Assembly: GCA_002840565.1 (NCBI GenBank)
Contig: PHBK01000004.1
Span: 1-64,000 of the forward strand
DNA from: Deltaproteobacteria bacterium HGW-Deltaproteobacteria-12
GTDB lineage: Bacteria > Desulfobacterota > Syntrophia > Syntrophales > Smithellaceae
DNA length: 64,000 nt
Reading direction: 5' to 3'
The notes beneath the pieces were generated by a model. The model was not told the origin of the DNA. It did not search any database and saw only the letters and a list, made by a program, of their open reading frames with translations. The position numbers and the translations under genes are program-made. Positions within the stretch are counted from its first letter, which is position 1, and each line of letters begins with the position of its first letter. Shown one piece after another: positions 8,495 to 16,656 of this stretch.

Positions 8495-9187
8495 TTATCG
8501 TCGTTCGCCAAAGATAGCCCGGCCGATCCGGACGATAGTTGAACCTTCTTCAATAGCAACTTCAAAATCGTCCGTCATTCCCATGGAAAGCTCCTGCATC
8601 TGAACGCCGGGAATTCCAGCGCGGTCAATATCATTGCGCAGGATGCGCAATGCCTGAAAGTAAGGCCGCGATATTTCCGGATTGTCGGAATAGGGCGCCA
8701 TGGTCATCAGTCCCTGCAAGGCGAGATTCTCCAGCGGCGCGAGAAGTTGAATTAATGCCATTGCCTCAGCCGCGGGAACGCCGTTCTTGGTTTTCTCTCC
8801 GCTGACATTAACCTCGACCAGAATGTTCATTCTGCGGCTGACAGCTTTGGCCCGCCGATCTAATTCCTGCGCCAGTTCCAGACGGTCGACGGAATGGACG
8901 CAATCAAAGAGCCGGACGGCATATTTTGCCTTATTGGTTTGCAGATGGCCGATCATGTGCATTTGGGCCCGCGCGCCCAGCAGATCATGCTTTTCTCTGG
9001 CCTCCTGGACATAATTTTCTCCCAGAAGGGTGATGCCGGCCTCCACGGCCTGCAGAATTCGCTCGGCGGGTACGGTTTTAGTTACAGCCATCAGTTTTAC
9101 CGAATGGGGATCGCGTCCGCAGCGCGCGCAGGCAATGGCGATGCGGTGGCGCAGGAAATTAATGCTGGCAGCTATATCTGTGGCCAT
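8495..9187 (-). CDS. yggS: PLP homeostasis protein, YggS family
   Basis: A 230-aa YggS/PLPBP protein with the alanine-racemase-type TIM barrel. The PLP lysine lies in LMAVTKTV (about residue 36). Other family blocks are [60 protein letters not shown], and the C-terminal [23 protein letters not shown] phosphate-binding block. It controls the free pyridoxal phosphate pool in the cytoplasm and has no known catalytic activity. It ends 4 bases after maf stops upstream, so the two form an operon (maf then yggS). Confidence 0.95.
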   Translation of the reverse strand: MATDIAASINFLRHRIAIACARCGRDPHSVKLMAVTKTVPAERILQAVEAGITLLGENYVQEAREKHDLLGARAQMHMIGHLQTNKAKYAVRLFDCVHSVDRLELAQELDRRAKAVSRRMNILVEVNVSGEKTKNGVPAAEAMALIQLLAPLENLALQGLMTMAPYSDNPEISRPYFQALRILRNDIDRAGIPGVQMQELSMGMTDDFEVAIEEGSTIVRIGRAIFGERR

Positions 9188-9191
9188 AAAA

Positions 9192-9788
9192 TTAGTACCG
9201 GAAATGAATTGCTCCCATTTTTTTTAATTCCTCCATTACTTCGCAAAGGGGCAATCCAATTACATTGGTATATGATCCACGGATGGACTGAATGAAGGAG
9301 GCGCCTTTGCCCTGTGCGGCATAACCGCCGGCTTTATCATACGGCTCATCGCAAGAAATATACCATTCCATTTCTTCGTCACTGACCGGTTTGAATTGCA
9401 CCGCCGATTGAATAACTTTCGTTTTTATCAATCGATTGGCTGCGGAGTTGAGAGTAAAACCAGTGAATACTTTATGCTCTCTGCCGCTGAGTCTTTCCAG
9501 CATTTGCCGTGCCTGCGTTTTGTTTTTCGGCTTACCTAAAACCAGACCGTCAATAACAACTATTGTATCGGCGCCCAGCACCCAGGCGTCGGGATATTGA
9601 TGAGCTACGGCCAGTGCTTTATCCCGGGCCAGTCTTTGGACATGCTGACGCGGGCTTTCTCCGTTTCTGTAGTCTTCATTGACATGGGCGGGAATGGTTT
9701 TGAACTTCAACCCAACCGACTTCAACAATTCCTGTCTGCGGGGTGATGCCGATGCCAGGATGAAGGGTCTGGATGTATAGATAGTCAT
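9192..9788 (-). CDS. maf: Maf-family nucleotide pyrophosphatase
   Basis: A 198-aa Maf protein. It shows LASASPRRQELL at the N-terminus, the VLGADTIVV block with the catalytic Asp, the KNKTQARQML helix, and the C-terminal YDKAGGYAAQGKG and SYTNVIGLPLCEV motifs. Maf enzymes hydrolyse dTTP/UTP or modified nucleotides to monophosphates and influence division arrest. The ATG at 9788 was chosen because AGGGA lies upstream and the Maf motif starts 10 residues later; the ORF can be extended to 9902 but that part is hydrophobic and not family-like. Confidence 0.94.
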   Translation of the reverse strand: MTIYTSRPFILASASPRRQELLKSVGLKFKTIPAHVNEDYRNGESPRQHVQRLARDKALAVAHQYPDAWVLGADTIVVIDGLVLGKPKNKTQARQMLERLSGREHKVFTGFTLNSAANRLIKTKVIQSAVQFKPVSDEEMEWYISCDEPYDKAGGYAAQGKGASFIQSIRGSYTNVIGLPLCEVMEELKKMGAIHFRY

Positions 9789-9913
9789 ATGATTATCCCT
9801 GAATTTCAGATGATGCGTTTTTATCACAAAGAAAATACTTTCTGTCAATTGTAAAATGAAAGAAAGGAATTTCTTGCCAAATACAGTTGCCAATGCTAGC
9901 ATAACCCGCTATT

Positions 9914-10795
9914 ATGATTACAAACAATAAAGGGAATCCGGTGGAAATGGCGACTGCTGTTGATAGTCAAAAAAGTTCGGAAAACGAAGTAAGGCGGCCG
10001 AAGGGTATGCTGTTATTTTGGCCATTTACAGTCGTTGGCCGGACTGTCATGGACTGGGTTGATCATCTCGGCGCGGGGACAATTTTTCTCTTTTCGGCGC
10101 TTTGGCAGATTTTCCGGCGCAAGCAGCTATTGAAAACTGTTGGGCAGATTTATTACATCGGCGCGAGATCCATAACCATCATAATGCTGGTCAGCTTATT
10201 TACCGGTATGGTTCTAGGCCTCCAATCTTATCATGCTCTCGTTCAGTTCGGCGCCCAAGGCGCAGTCGGTTCCCTGGTGTCTCTTTCGCTGATCATGGAG
10301 TTGGGTCCGGTGCTTACGGCAATCATGATTACCGCCCGCGCCGGATCGGCGATAGCGGCCGAGATCGGTATCCAGCGCATCAGCGAGCAGATCGATGCGT
10401 TACAGACAATGAGGATCAATCCGCTGCGTTATCTTGTCAGCCCCAGAATTTCAGCGGCAATCGTCAGCTTTCCCCTGCTCACTGCCGTGTTTGACCTCAT
10501 CGGCATCTTCGGCGGCTATATTTCCGCAGTTGGGCTGTTGGGGTTGAATGGCGGTGTTTACATGCACAGCATCAAAACTTACGTGGTGATGAGCGATATA
10601 AACAACGGATTTATTAAAGCGATTGTGTTTGCGGTGATTGTTGCCACGGTTTGTTGTTATCAGGGATATTTTGCCCATATGCGCAAGGATAGCCACGGCG
10701 CCCAGGCTGTCGGTCTGGCGACAACATCGGCTGTTGTGCTTTCCTGCGTGTTGATTCTAGTGTCAGATTATGTAGTGACTTCGCTGCTGATTTAA
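9914..10795 (+). CDS. mlaE: Mla-type phospholipid ABC transporter permease
   Basis: A MlaE/YrbE permease of up to 293 aa with about five to six membrane helices. Typical stretches are GTIFLFSALWQIF, LVSLFTGMVLGLQSYHAL and the conserved ELGPVLTAIMITARAGSAIAAEIG block with the QIDAL coupling helix, and VSPRISA. It forms the membrane channel of the inner-membrane MlaFED-like complex moving phospholipid between membranes. The start is uncertain: ATG 9914 has no clear ribosome site, while GTG 9941 and ATG 9947 lie behind AGGGA. It is the first gene of the mla operon, divergent from maf. Confidence 0.93.
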   Translation: MITNNKGNPVEMATAVDSQKSSENEVRRPKGMLLFWPFTVVGRTVMDWVDHLGAGTIFLFSALWQIFRRKQLLKTVGQIYYIGARSITIIMLVSLFTGMVLGLQSYHALVQFGAQGAVGSLVSLSLIMELGPVLTAIMITARAGSAIAAEIGIQRISEQIDALQTMRINPLRYLVSPRISAAIVSFPLLTAVFDLIGIFGGYISAVGLLGLNGGVYMHSIKTYVVMSDINNGFIKAIVFAVIVATVCCYQGYFAHMRKDSHGAQAVGLATTSAVVLSCVLILVSDYVVTSLLI

Positions 10796-10803
10796 AGAGG
10801 CTC

Positions 10804-12096
10804 ATGGATACGCCACTCATCGAATTTAAAAATGTGACTAAGTGCTTCGGCAGTAAAACAGTGCTGAAAAATGTTAATTTACAGATTTACGAGGGACACA
10901 TCACGACAATCATCGGTCTTTCCGGTTCGGGTAAAAGCGTGTTGCTCAAACATATAATCGGCCTGATTCAGCCTGACGAAGGTGCTATTTTTTTTCGCGG
11001 TAAACCGATCGCCGCAATGAAAAAGTCGGAGATCGCCGCGGCCTTCGCGCAGATCAGCTACATGTTTCAAGGTAATGCTCTTTTTGATTCCCTGACAGTC
11101 TATGATAATATTGCTTTGCCCCTGCGTGAAACCACGAATTTGAAAAAAGCGGAAATTGACCGGCGGGTTATGGCCAGAATCGAACAGACGGAGCTGTCCG
11201 AGGCCGTTTTCAAATATCCGTCGGAGCTCTCCGGCGGTATGCAAAAGCGGGCTGCGCTGGCCCGCGCTTTGATTACCGATCCTCAGATCGTCCTTTTTGA
11301 CGAACCGACCACCGGCCAGGACCCTGTGCGGAAAAATGCTATTCTGAGCATGATCGCTCAATATCAGAAGAAATTTAACTTTACCGCCGTCCTGGTCAGT
11401 CATGAAATACCCGATGTCTATTTTATCTCGAATCGAATTCTTGCCCTTTATGACCATCAGATTGTATTTCAGGGGACACCGGAAGAGTTGGAAAACTTCG
11501 ACCACCCGTTTATGGACGAAGTCATCAGCAGCCTGGAAGGATTGCAAAAAGAACTGACCGGGATGTATTCTAAACGGCAGTTCAAAATGTTAAATCATGT
11601 TCAGATGGAGCGCCGGAGACTGTCCAGAAGTGCAAATAATGTTGGGGTAGAACGTAGAAAAGCAGGTGCAAATTACTGTATTGTGGTGTTTGCTCTGTCC
11701 GAATTGGACATAATTGTAGGCAAGTCGGGTTACGATGCGGCGCAGGAAATCATCCATTCGATGGGAGTGTATATTGATAAACACTTTGGCGCCATGGGAG
11801 GTCTTTCTACGCGCCACAAGGCCCATGAAATTGTTACAGTGCTGCCTTTTGCCAATCTTGAGGAGACGGAAAATATTTTAAGTAATTTTGCTGAAGATTT
11901 TCAGAGGCGGGGAATAAACGATATTTGGTCCGAAGCTCAAAAACAGGCATCTTTGGATAAATGCGTTGATTTTGTCATCCTTGCGGGAATTGCCCAGGGG
12001 GAGCCTGTTGATGATATGGATTCTGTCATAGCTTCGGCGGAATCGCAACAGAAAGAAATCGGACGGCTGCATTGCGCGCAGCCAGGGAGTGAATAA
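10804..12096 (+). CDS. mlaF: Mla-type ABC ATPase with C-terminal GGDEF-like tail
   Basis: A 430-aa protein. Residues 1-about 250 are a normal MlaF ATPase: Walker A GLSGSGKS (38-45), Q-loop MFQGNALF, signature ELSGGMQKR, Walker B VLFDEPTTG and the H-loop SHE. E. coli MlaF ends near residue 269; here another 160 residues follow. From about 290 this tail has the order of a GGDEF domain: CIVVFALSELDIIVGKSGYDA, then GGLSTRHKAHEIVTVLPFAN in the place of the GGDEF hairpin, EETENILSNFAE, and a final DFVILAGIAQ strand. The GGDEF signature and metal Asp are missing, so no cyclase activity is expected. The next gene, mlaD, begins right at the stop. Confidence 0.9.
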   Translation: MDTPLIEFKNVTKCFGSKTVLKNVNLQIYEGHITTIIGLSGSGKSVLLKHIIGLIQPDEGAIFFRGKPIAAMKKSEIAAAFAQISYMFQGNALFDSLTVYDNIALPLRETTNLKKAEIDRRVMARIEQTELSEAVFKYPSELSGGMQKRAALARALITDPQIVLFDEPTTGQDPVRKNAILSMIAQYQKKFNFTAVLVSHEIPDVYFISNRILALYDHQIVFQGTPEELENFDHPFMDEVISSLEGLQKELTGMYSKRQFKMLNHVQMERRRLSRSANNVGVERRKAGANYCIVVFALSELDIIVGKSGYDAAQEIIHSMGVYIDKHFGAMGGLSTRHKAHEIVTVLPFANLEETENILSNFAEDFQRRGINDIWSEAQKQASLDKCVDFVILAGIAQGEPVDDMDSVIASAESQQKEIGRLHCAQPGSE

Positions 12097-12558
12097 ATGA
12101 AAAAATATGCTATGGAGACAACCGTTGGTGTCTTTGTTGTTTTCTGTCTGATCTGTGTCGGATACATGACGGTGAAGTTGGGTAAAGTTGATTTCTTTAG
12201 TGATAGTTCCTACACGCTCATTGCCAAGTTCACAACCGTTATCGGTCTTAGAATCGGCAGCCCCGTGAACATTTTAGGCCTCCAGGTCGGGCGAGTGGAA
12301 GACATCACCATAGACCAGGAAAATCTGAAAGCAGTTGTGAAAATGAAAATCAAAAAAAATATAAAAATTTATGACGACGCGATTGCTTCTATAAAAACGG
12401 AAGGACTCATCGGTGATAAATATCTCAGTATCGATCCGGGAGGAGGAGGTTCACTTCTTAGTGAAAAAGGCATTATCAACGACACTCAAGCTGCAATAGA
12501 TGTTGAGGAATTGATCGGGAAGTATGCCTTTGGCGAAGTGAAAAAAGAAAAGAAATAG
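12097..12558 (+). CDS. mlaD: Mla-type MCE-domain protein
   Basis: A 153-aa single-MCE protein: one N-terminal membrane anchor (about residues 8-25), then the MCE core with YTLIAKFTTVIGLRIGSPV, NILGLQVGRVEDI and SIKTEGLIGDKYLSIDPGG. It is anchored in the inner membrane with the MCE ring in the periplasm, joined to MlaE and MlaF. The ATG directly follows the mlaF TAA, so translation is coupled. The tail beyond the MCE domain is short and lysine-rich. Confidence 0.94.
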   Translation: MKKYAMETTVGVFVVFCLICVGYMTVKLGKVDFFSDSSYTLIAKFTTVIGLRIGSPVNILGLQVGRVEDITIDQENLKAVVKMKIKKNIKIYDDAIASIKTEGLIGDKYLSIDPGGGGSLLSEKGIINDTQAAIDVEELIGKYAFGEVKKEKK

Positions 12559-12581
12559 GTTACGGGAGGCTTAAATAAAGA

Positions 12582-13175
12582 ATGAAGAAACGAATTGCCG
12601 CATTTGGTATACTGGTTATTTTGCTATTATCGGTTCCGGCATATGCCGGGGCGCCCACGGATATTGCTCAGTTAACCGTCAATAAAGTGCTCGAAGTATT
12701 GCGGGATCCCAAATTAAAAAACCCGGCCGCCAAGGAAATAAAGAAAGAGAAGCTCCGCCTGATCTACAAAGACATGTTTGATGAGATGGAATTTTCGCGG
12801 CGCACGCTGACGCGCAACTGGAGCAAGTTTACTCCGACTCAGCAGACGGAATTTGTAAATCTTTTTGAGCAGGTTATGGAAAAAGCATACATCGATAAAA
12901 TTCTGGATTACTCCAACGAAAAAGTTGTTTTTTATAAAGAAACGATGATCCCGGAAGATAAGGCGGAAGTTCAGTCGAAGATTGTTACGGCCTCCAAAGA
13001 AATTCCCATTTTCTACCGGATGATTCTGAAAAATGGCAAATGGAAAGTTTACGATGTTGTTGTGGAAAACGTGAGCCTGGTCCAAAATTATCGAACCCAG
13101 TTCAATGATATACTGTCCAAAAACACGCCCGAACAACTGCTGGAAATTCTGCGAAAAAAAGTGAAGGAACATTAA
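12582..13175 (+). CDS. mlaC: MlaC/Ttg2D-type periplasmic lipid carrier
   Basis: A 197-aa secreted protein with an N-terminal signal peptide (IAAFGILVILLLSVPAYA, cut after AYAG-like). The MlaC fold is shown by YKDMFDEMEFSRRTLTRNW, FVNLFEQVMEKAYIDKI, IVTASKEIPIFYRM and KNGKWKVYDVVVENVSLVQNYR. It ferries phospholipid between MlaFED and the outer-membrane MlaA complex. GGAGG-type ribosome site (GGGAGG) lies in the 23-base gap behind mlaD. No MlaB gene is seen in the operon. Confidence 0.93.
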   Translation: MKKRIAAFGILVILLLSVPAYAGAPTDIAQLTVNKVLEVLRDPKLKNPAAKEIKKEKLRLIYKDMFDEMEFSRRTLTRNWSKFTPTQQTEFVNLFEQVMEKAYIDKILDYSNEKVVFYKETMIPEDKAEVQSKIVTASKEIPIFYRMILKNGKWKVYDVVVENVSLVQNYRTQFNDILSKNTPEQLLEILRKKVKEH

Positions 13176-13280
13176 AGGTAGGCTAAAGGACAAAGGTTAC
13201 AGGACAAAGGCTGAGGGCTGAAGGACGAAAAGGGAATTTCGATCCTCACAGTCATCGAAAGGGTAATTAATAAAAAACTG

Positions 13281-14183
13281 ATGAAAATTATCTTTTGCCT
13301 GAAGCATTTTGTAAGTCTTGCCGTATTTTTTATTTTTTTGGTGACGGGTTGTGCCCACAACCCCGTTCGCGATGCTTCTGCTCCGCCGTCAGAGGTTGCC
13401 TCTCCGACGCTTGCGGCCCCGGCGGTTAATGTCCCCTCCCCGAATCCGGCGGAAATTTCGGCAAAACCGGAAAGTGAAAACAATGCTGACGAAGATTATT
13501 ACGATGAAATAGATGAAATAAAAGACGGAGAAACGGTAACAATTGCCGATCCTTTGGAACCGTTCAACCGGGCGATGCATCACTTCAACGATAAATTGTA
13601 CTTCTGGCTGCTCAAACCGGTGGCACAGGGATATAAAAAAGTTGTCCCGGAGCCGGCACGGGTAAGCGTGGATAATTTCTTTTTCAATCTGGGGTTTCCG
13701 GCCCGTTTCCTCAACTGCCTGCTTCAGGCTGATTTCCGGGGTGCGGCAACCGAATTCGGGCGCTTCAGTATCAATACTATCTGGGGTATCGGAGGGCTTA
13801 TGGATCCTGCGGCCGGCAAGGATTTGGACCTCCGAAAACAAGATACGGATCTGGGGTTAACCCTTGCCTACTATGGCGTGGGGCATGGGTTCTATCTCGT
13901 CTGGCCGGTGTTCGGGCCCTCCAGCCCGCGGGATTCGCTAACAATATTAAGTGACTATTTCTTATATCCCGTCTCCTATCTTGATCCCTGGTACTACGGG
14001 CTGGGAACAAAAAGCCTGCAAATAGTGAATGGAACGTCACTGAGGATCGGTGACTATGAATCCCTCAAAGATGCGGCTATTGATCCCTATGTGGCGTTCC
14101 GGGATGCCTATCTTCAATATCGGCTGAAGAAAGTTAAGGGCAGAAATACCAAAACGGAGACAATCAGGGCACAGGATAAGTGA
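13281..14183 (+). CDS. mlaA: MlaA/VacJ-type outer-membrane lipoprotein
   Basis: A 300-aa lipoprotein. The signal peptide ends in a lipobox LVTGC (Cys about 25). A Pro/Ala/Glu-rich and acidic linker of about 65 residues follows, longer than in E. coli. The MlaA domain starts at ADPLEPFNRAMHHFNDKLYFW and contains RFSINTIWGIGGLMDPA, DLGLTLAYYGVGHGFYLVWPVFGPSSPRD-type blocks and a final RDAYLQYR. It sits in the outer membrane and removes phospholipid from the outer leaflet, passing it to MlaC. It lies 105 bases after mlaC in the same direction; the gap has GGCTGAGGGCTGAAGG-like degenerate repeats but no clear terminator. Confidence 0.94.
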   Translation: MKIIFCLKHFVSLAVFFIFLVTGCAHNPVRDASAPPSEVASPTLAAPAVNVPSPNPAEISAKPESENNADEDYYDEIDEIKDGETVTIADPLEPFNRAMHHFNDKLYFWLLKPVAQGYKKVVPEPARVSVDNFFFNLGFPARFLNCLLQADFRGAATEFGRFSINTIWGIGGLMDPAAGKDLDLRKQDTDLGLTLAYYGVGHGFYLVWPVFGPSSPRDSLTILSDYFLYPVSYLDPWYYGLGTKSLQIVNGTSLRIGDYESLKDAAIDPYVAFRDAYLQYRLKKVKGRNTKTETIRAQDK

Positions 14184-14274
14184 AGTTTTGTTTCGTCTTT
14201 CATTTATTTTCAGCCTTACATTGCTCGGCTTTTCCTGGTTATTCCGGGCCAGATAATAAGTTAAGAAAGGATGT

Positions 14275-15063
14275 TTGCTTACGAAGAACTTATTCATCAG
14301 TGTATTGTCGGCATTATTATTCCTTGCATTTTATGGAACGTCGGAAGCCTTTGGACTGTTCGGTCCGCCGCAAACAATTTCCCGTCAGTCCGGTGGTTTA
14401 AACACATCGATCGGTTATTGGTATCATGAGGATAAATTCAAAAATGGTTCAGAATATATAATTCGGCAAAATGAGGTTTATTCCCAGGTGTCTTATGGCG
14501 GGAATGATTGCTGGGAAATATATGGGAGGATCGGCGTATCAGACTTAAAGATATCCGATGTTTTCCGTTCCACAACTGCGGCCACGATAATTTCCAATAA
14601 TGATTTCAGCGAAAACTGGAAGTTTTTCGGCACTTTGGGTGCTAAGGGATTTTTGCCGATGGGCAAAATCTTGGGAATTGGCGCTTTTATTCAGGGAACC
14701 TATTATTTTAATAATTTTTCGGCAGACACCGCGGGAACAAATGCCGGTGTGCCTTTTGCAGCCGATCTTAAGGTGCACGATATGTGGAACGTGCATGCCG
14801 GCATTGGTTTTCAGGCTGCTGTCCCCTATGGCATAAAACTATATGCCGGGCCTTATATCTATTATTCGGAAGCCAAGGTGCGCCTTTCTGCCAATATTCC
14901 GGGGCTGGAACTGGGAACGGAAAATGTTTTAATCAAAAACACGAAAAATTACGGAGGAATGATCGGAGCCAATATACCGCTGTCCAGGGGATTTCATCTG
15001 AACATTGAAGGACAATATTCAGAGCGGCTTTCTCTTGGAGCGGCGGTTAGCTATGCCTATTAA
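14275..15063 (+). CDS. Predicted outer-membrane beta-barrel protein
   Basis: A 262-aa protein with a signal peptide (LFISVLSALLFLAFYGTSEA). The rest shows alternating hydrophobic residues with many Gly/Tyr/Asn turns, repeated strand-like segments (LNTSIGYWYHEDKF, WEIYGRIGVSDLKI, YGIKLYAGPYIYYSEAKV), and ends in an aromatic residue (AAVSYAY), as expected for a porin-like barrel assembled by BAM. It begins with TTG after AAGGA; no in-frame ATG gives the signal peptide. I do not recognise a named family. Its place at the end of the mla operon suggests a part in outer-membrane lipid balance, but this is only context. Confidence 0.7.
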   Translation: MLTKNLFISVLSALLFLAFYGTSEAFGLFGPPQTISRQSGGLNTSIGYWYHEDKFKNGSEYIIRQNEVYSQVSYGGNDCWEIYGRIGVSDLKISDVFRSTTAATIISNNDFSENWKFFGTLGAKGFLPMGKILGIGAFIQGTYYFNNFSADTAGTNAGVPFAADLKVHDMWNVHAGIGFQAAVPYGIKLYAGPYIYYSEAKVRLSANIPGLELGTENVLIKNTKNYGGMIGANIPLSRGFHLNIEGQYSERLSLGAAVSYAY

Positions 15064-15141
15064 GTAAGCGACGTACCCAACACTGAAAAAGAAAATATAC
15101 ACAGCTATTGCCCGGCCGATTACTGCTCCGGAATTGAAAAA

Positions 15142-15163
15142 GGCCGGGAGTTACCTCCCGGCC
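15142..15163 (-). terminator. Rho-independent terminator of the fdn operon
   Basis: A 9-bp perfect stem, GGCCGGGAG/CTCCCGGCC, with a four-base loop. Read on the minus strand it is followed by TTTTTC, and it lies 34 bases beyond the fdnI stop. The plus-strand side has no T-run, so it mainly serves the minus operon. Confidence 0.9.
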
Positions 15164-15196
15164 TTAAGCGTGAATTCTTTTCTGATATTTACAGAG

Positions 15197-15853
15197 TTAC
15201 TTATTATCCTTACCGTAAACTACCAGCGTTCCCTCATGCTCCATTTCCTTGAGCCATTTGGGGTGCTGTTTTTTGAGCCAGCCCCGGGTTACCCAGCCGG
15301 AAATCATCGCCTGAACAGTTCCGGGATTGCCGATGGTGCCCAGATACAGATGGACGAAGAAGAAAGCGAAGATCACCACAAAACCCAGCGCATGCAATGC
15401 ATATAACCAGCGCAGCAGTTCTATCCCGAAAGGAAAATATTCGGGGAACCACATGAAAATACCGGTGACAAACATGAGCAGACCGAAAAGGGCGACCGTC
15501 AGGAAAAACATCTTCTGGCCGGGATTGTATTTGCCCGTTTCCGGTACTTTGTCCACATGCCACAGATAACCGCCCGCCGTCAGAATCCAGTCCAGATCTT
15601 CCGGGAAAACAAATACACCCGCTTCTTTCCACCACATCTGGATGGCCATCAGGAGCGCAATGATGAACACCACGCCGGTTACGTTATGCACGACTTTTAA
15701 ACCTTTCAATCCGCCCATAATGACGCCGAAAAAGTTCAAGGACTCAAACATCATGCCCAGTCCCGTGTAGCATAAGAGCAGGCAGGAAATAGCCAGCAGC
15801 CAGTGGACAAATCTTTCATATCCGGAAGTTACTTTAATCATTCCTTTTTTCAT
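15197..15853 (-). CDS. fdnI: Formate dehydrogenase cytochrome b subunit
   Basis: A 218-aa inner-membrane di-heme cytochrome b of the FdnI/FdoI type with four membrane helices. Histidines likely to bind heme are in YERFVHWLL, GLKVVHNVTG, LYALHALGF and FFVHLYLG. It takes electrons from the FdnH iron-sulfur subunit and passes them to quinone. The ATG at 15853 has GGAGG upstream with 8 bases spacing and overlaps nothing; an upstream extension to 15922 overlaps fdnH and was discarded. Last gene of the operon before the terminator. Confidence 0.93.
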   Translation of the reverse strand: MKKGMIKVTSGYERFVHWLLAISCLLLCYTGLGMMFESLNFFGVIMGGLKGLKVVHNVTGVVFIIALLMAIQMWWKEAGVFVFPEDLDWILTAGGYLWHVDKVPETGKYNPGQKMFFLTVALFGLLMFVTGIFMWFPEYFPFGIELLRWLYALHALGFVVIFAFFFVHLYLGTIGNPGTVQAMISGWVTRGWLKKQHPKWLKEMEHEGTLVVYGKDNK

Positions 15854-15854
15854 A

Positions 15855-16655
15855 TTACTTTCCTCCTTCCGTCTTTTCATCATTTGTCTCCGGATCCGGT
15901 CTCTTGGGGCCGTGCAGTACATAATGGAGTAATGAACCGCCGACTACGCCCGCTGCGGCTAAAAGACTAAGCGGCTTTAACCAGCTCTTCCAGACAGTTA
16001 CCGAGAAAGGCACTTTGGGGTCCTTCGCCAGTCCTGCATAAACGGCCGGATTTTCTTTCAGGACATACATGAAATGTGTTCCGCCCACAAACTTGTCACC
16101 GTAAGTGGAAGCAAGTGTACCCAAATCCCCCTTCCGTTTGGCCGCCGCTCCCAGTATTGCTTCTTTATCTCCCCATTTCAGGGCCCCGGTAGGACAAGCC
16201 TTGACGCAAGCCGGTTCCAGGCCATTGGTAATACGGCTTTCGCACATATCGCATTTATAAACTTTATCCGTCTTGGCGTCATAACGGGGAACTTCGAACG
16301 GACAGGCCGCAACGCATTCCTTGCAGCCAATGCACTTTTCATGATTCAATCCAACGGTCTTAAATTCCTTATTGTAATAAAGAGCGCCGCTGGGGCAAAC
16401 CGTTACGCAAGCCGCGTCGGTGCAGTGCATGCATGCTTCTTTGCGGAAGAGCCATTTCAATTCACCCTGGGGATCAACATAATCCTGAAAGTGGATCATC
16501 ATATAGGTGTTAGGCTGCAAAGAAGGCGGATTCTGGTATGTGCCGGTATTTGCCGTTTGTCCGGCTTTCAGCCCGTTCCACTGCTTGCAGGCAAGCTGGC
16601 AACCGCGGCAGGCGGTACATTTGGAATCATCGTATAATTTAATTTTCTCGGCCAT
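15855..16655 (-). CDS. fdnH: Formate dehydrogenase iron-sulfur subunit
   Basis: A 266-aa FdnH-like protein with four [4Fe-4S] cysteine clusters: CTACRGCQLACKQW near the start, CMHCTDAACVTVCPSGAL, CIGCKECVAACPFEVP and a fourth set split over CDMCESRI and ACVKACPTGAL. A single membrane helix near residues 228-248 (LLAAAGVVGGSLLHYVL) anchors it with the clusters on the periplasmic side. It carries electrons from FdnG to FdnI. It begins one base after the fdnG stop. Confidence 0.95.
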   Translation of the reverse strand: MAEKIKLYDDSKCTACRGCQLACKQWNGLKAGQTANTGTYQNPPSLQPNTYMMIHFQDYVDPQGELKWLFRKEACMHCTDAACVTVCPSGALYYNKEFKTVGLNHEKCIGCKECVAACPFEVPRYDAKTDKVYKCDMCESRITNGLEPACVKACPTGALKWGDKEAILGAAAKRKGDLGTLASTYGDKFVGGTHFMYVLKENPAVYAGLAKDPKVPFSVTVWKSWLKPLSLLAAAGVVGGSLLHYVLHGPKRPDPETNDEKTEGGK

Positions 16656-16656
16656 A

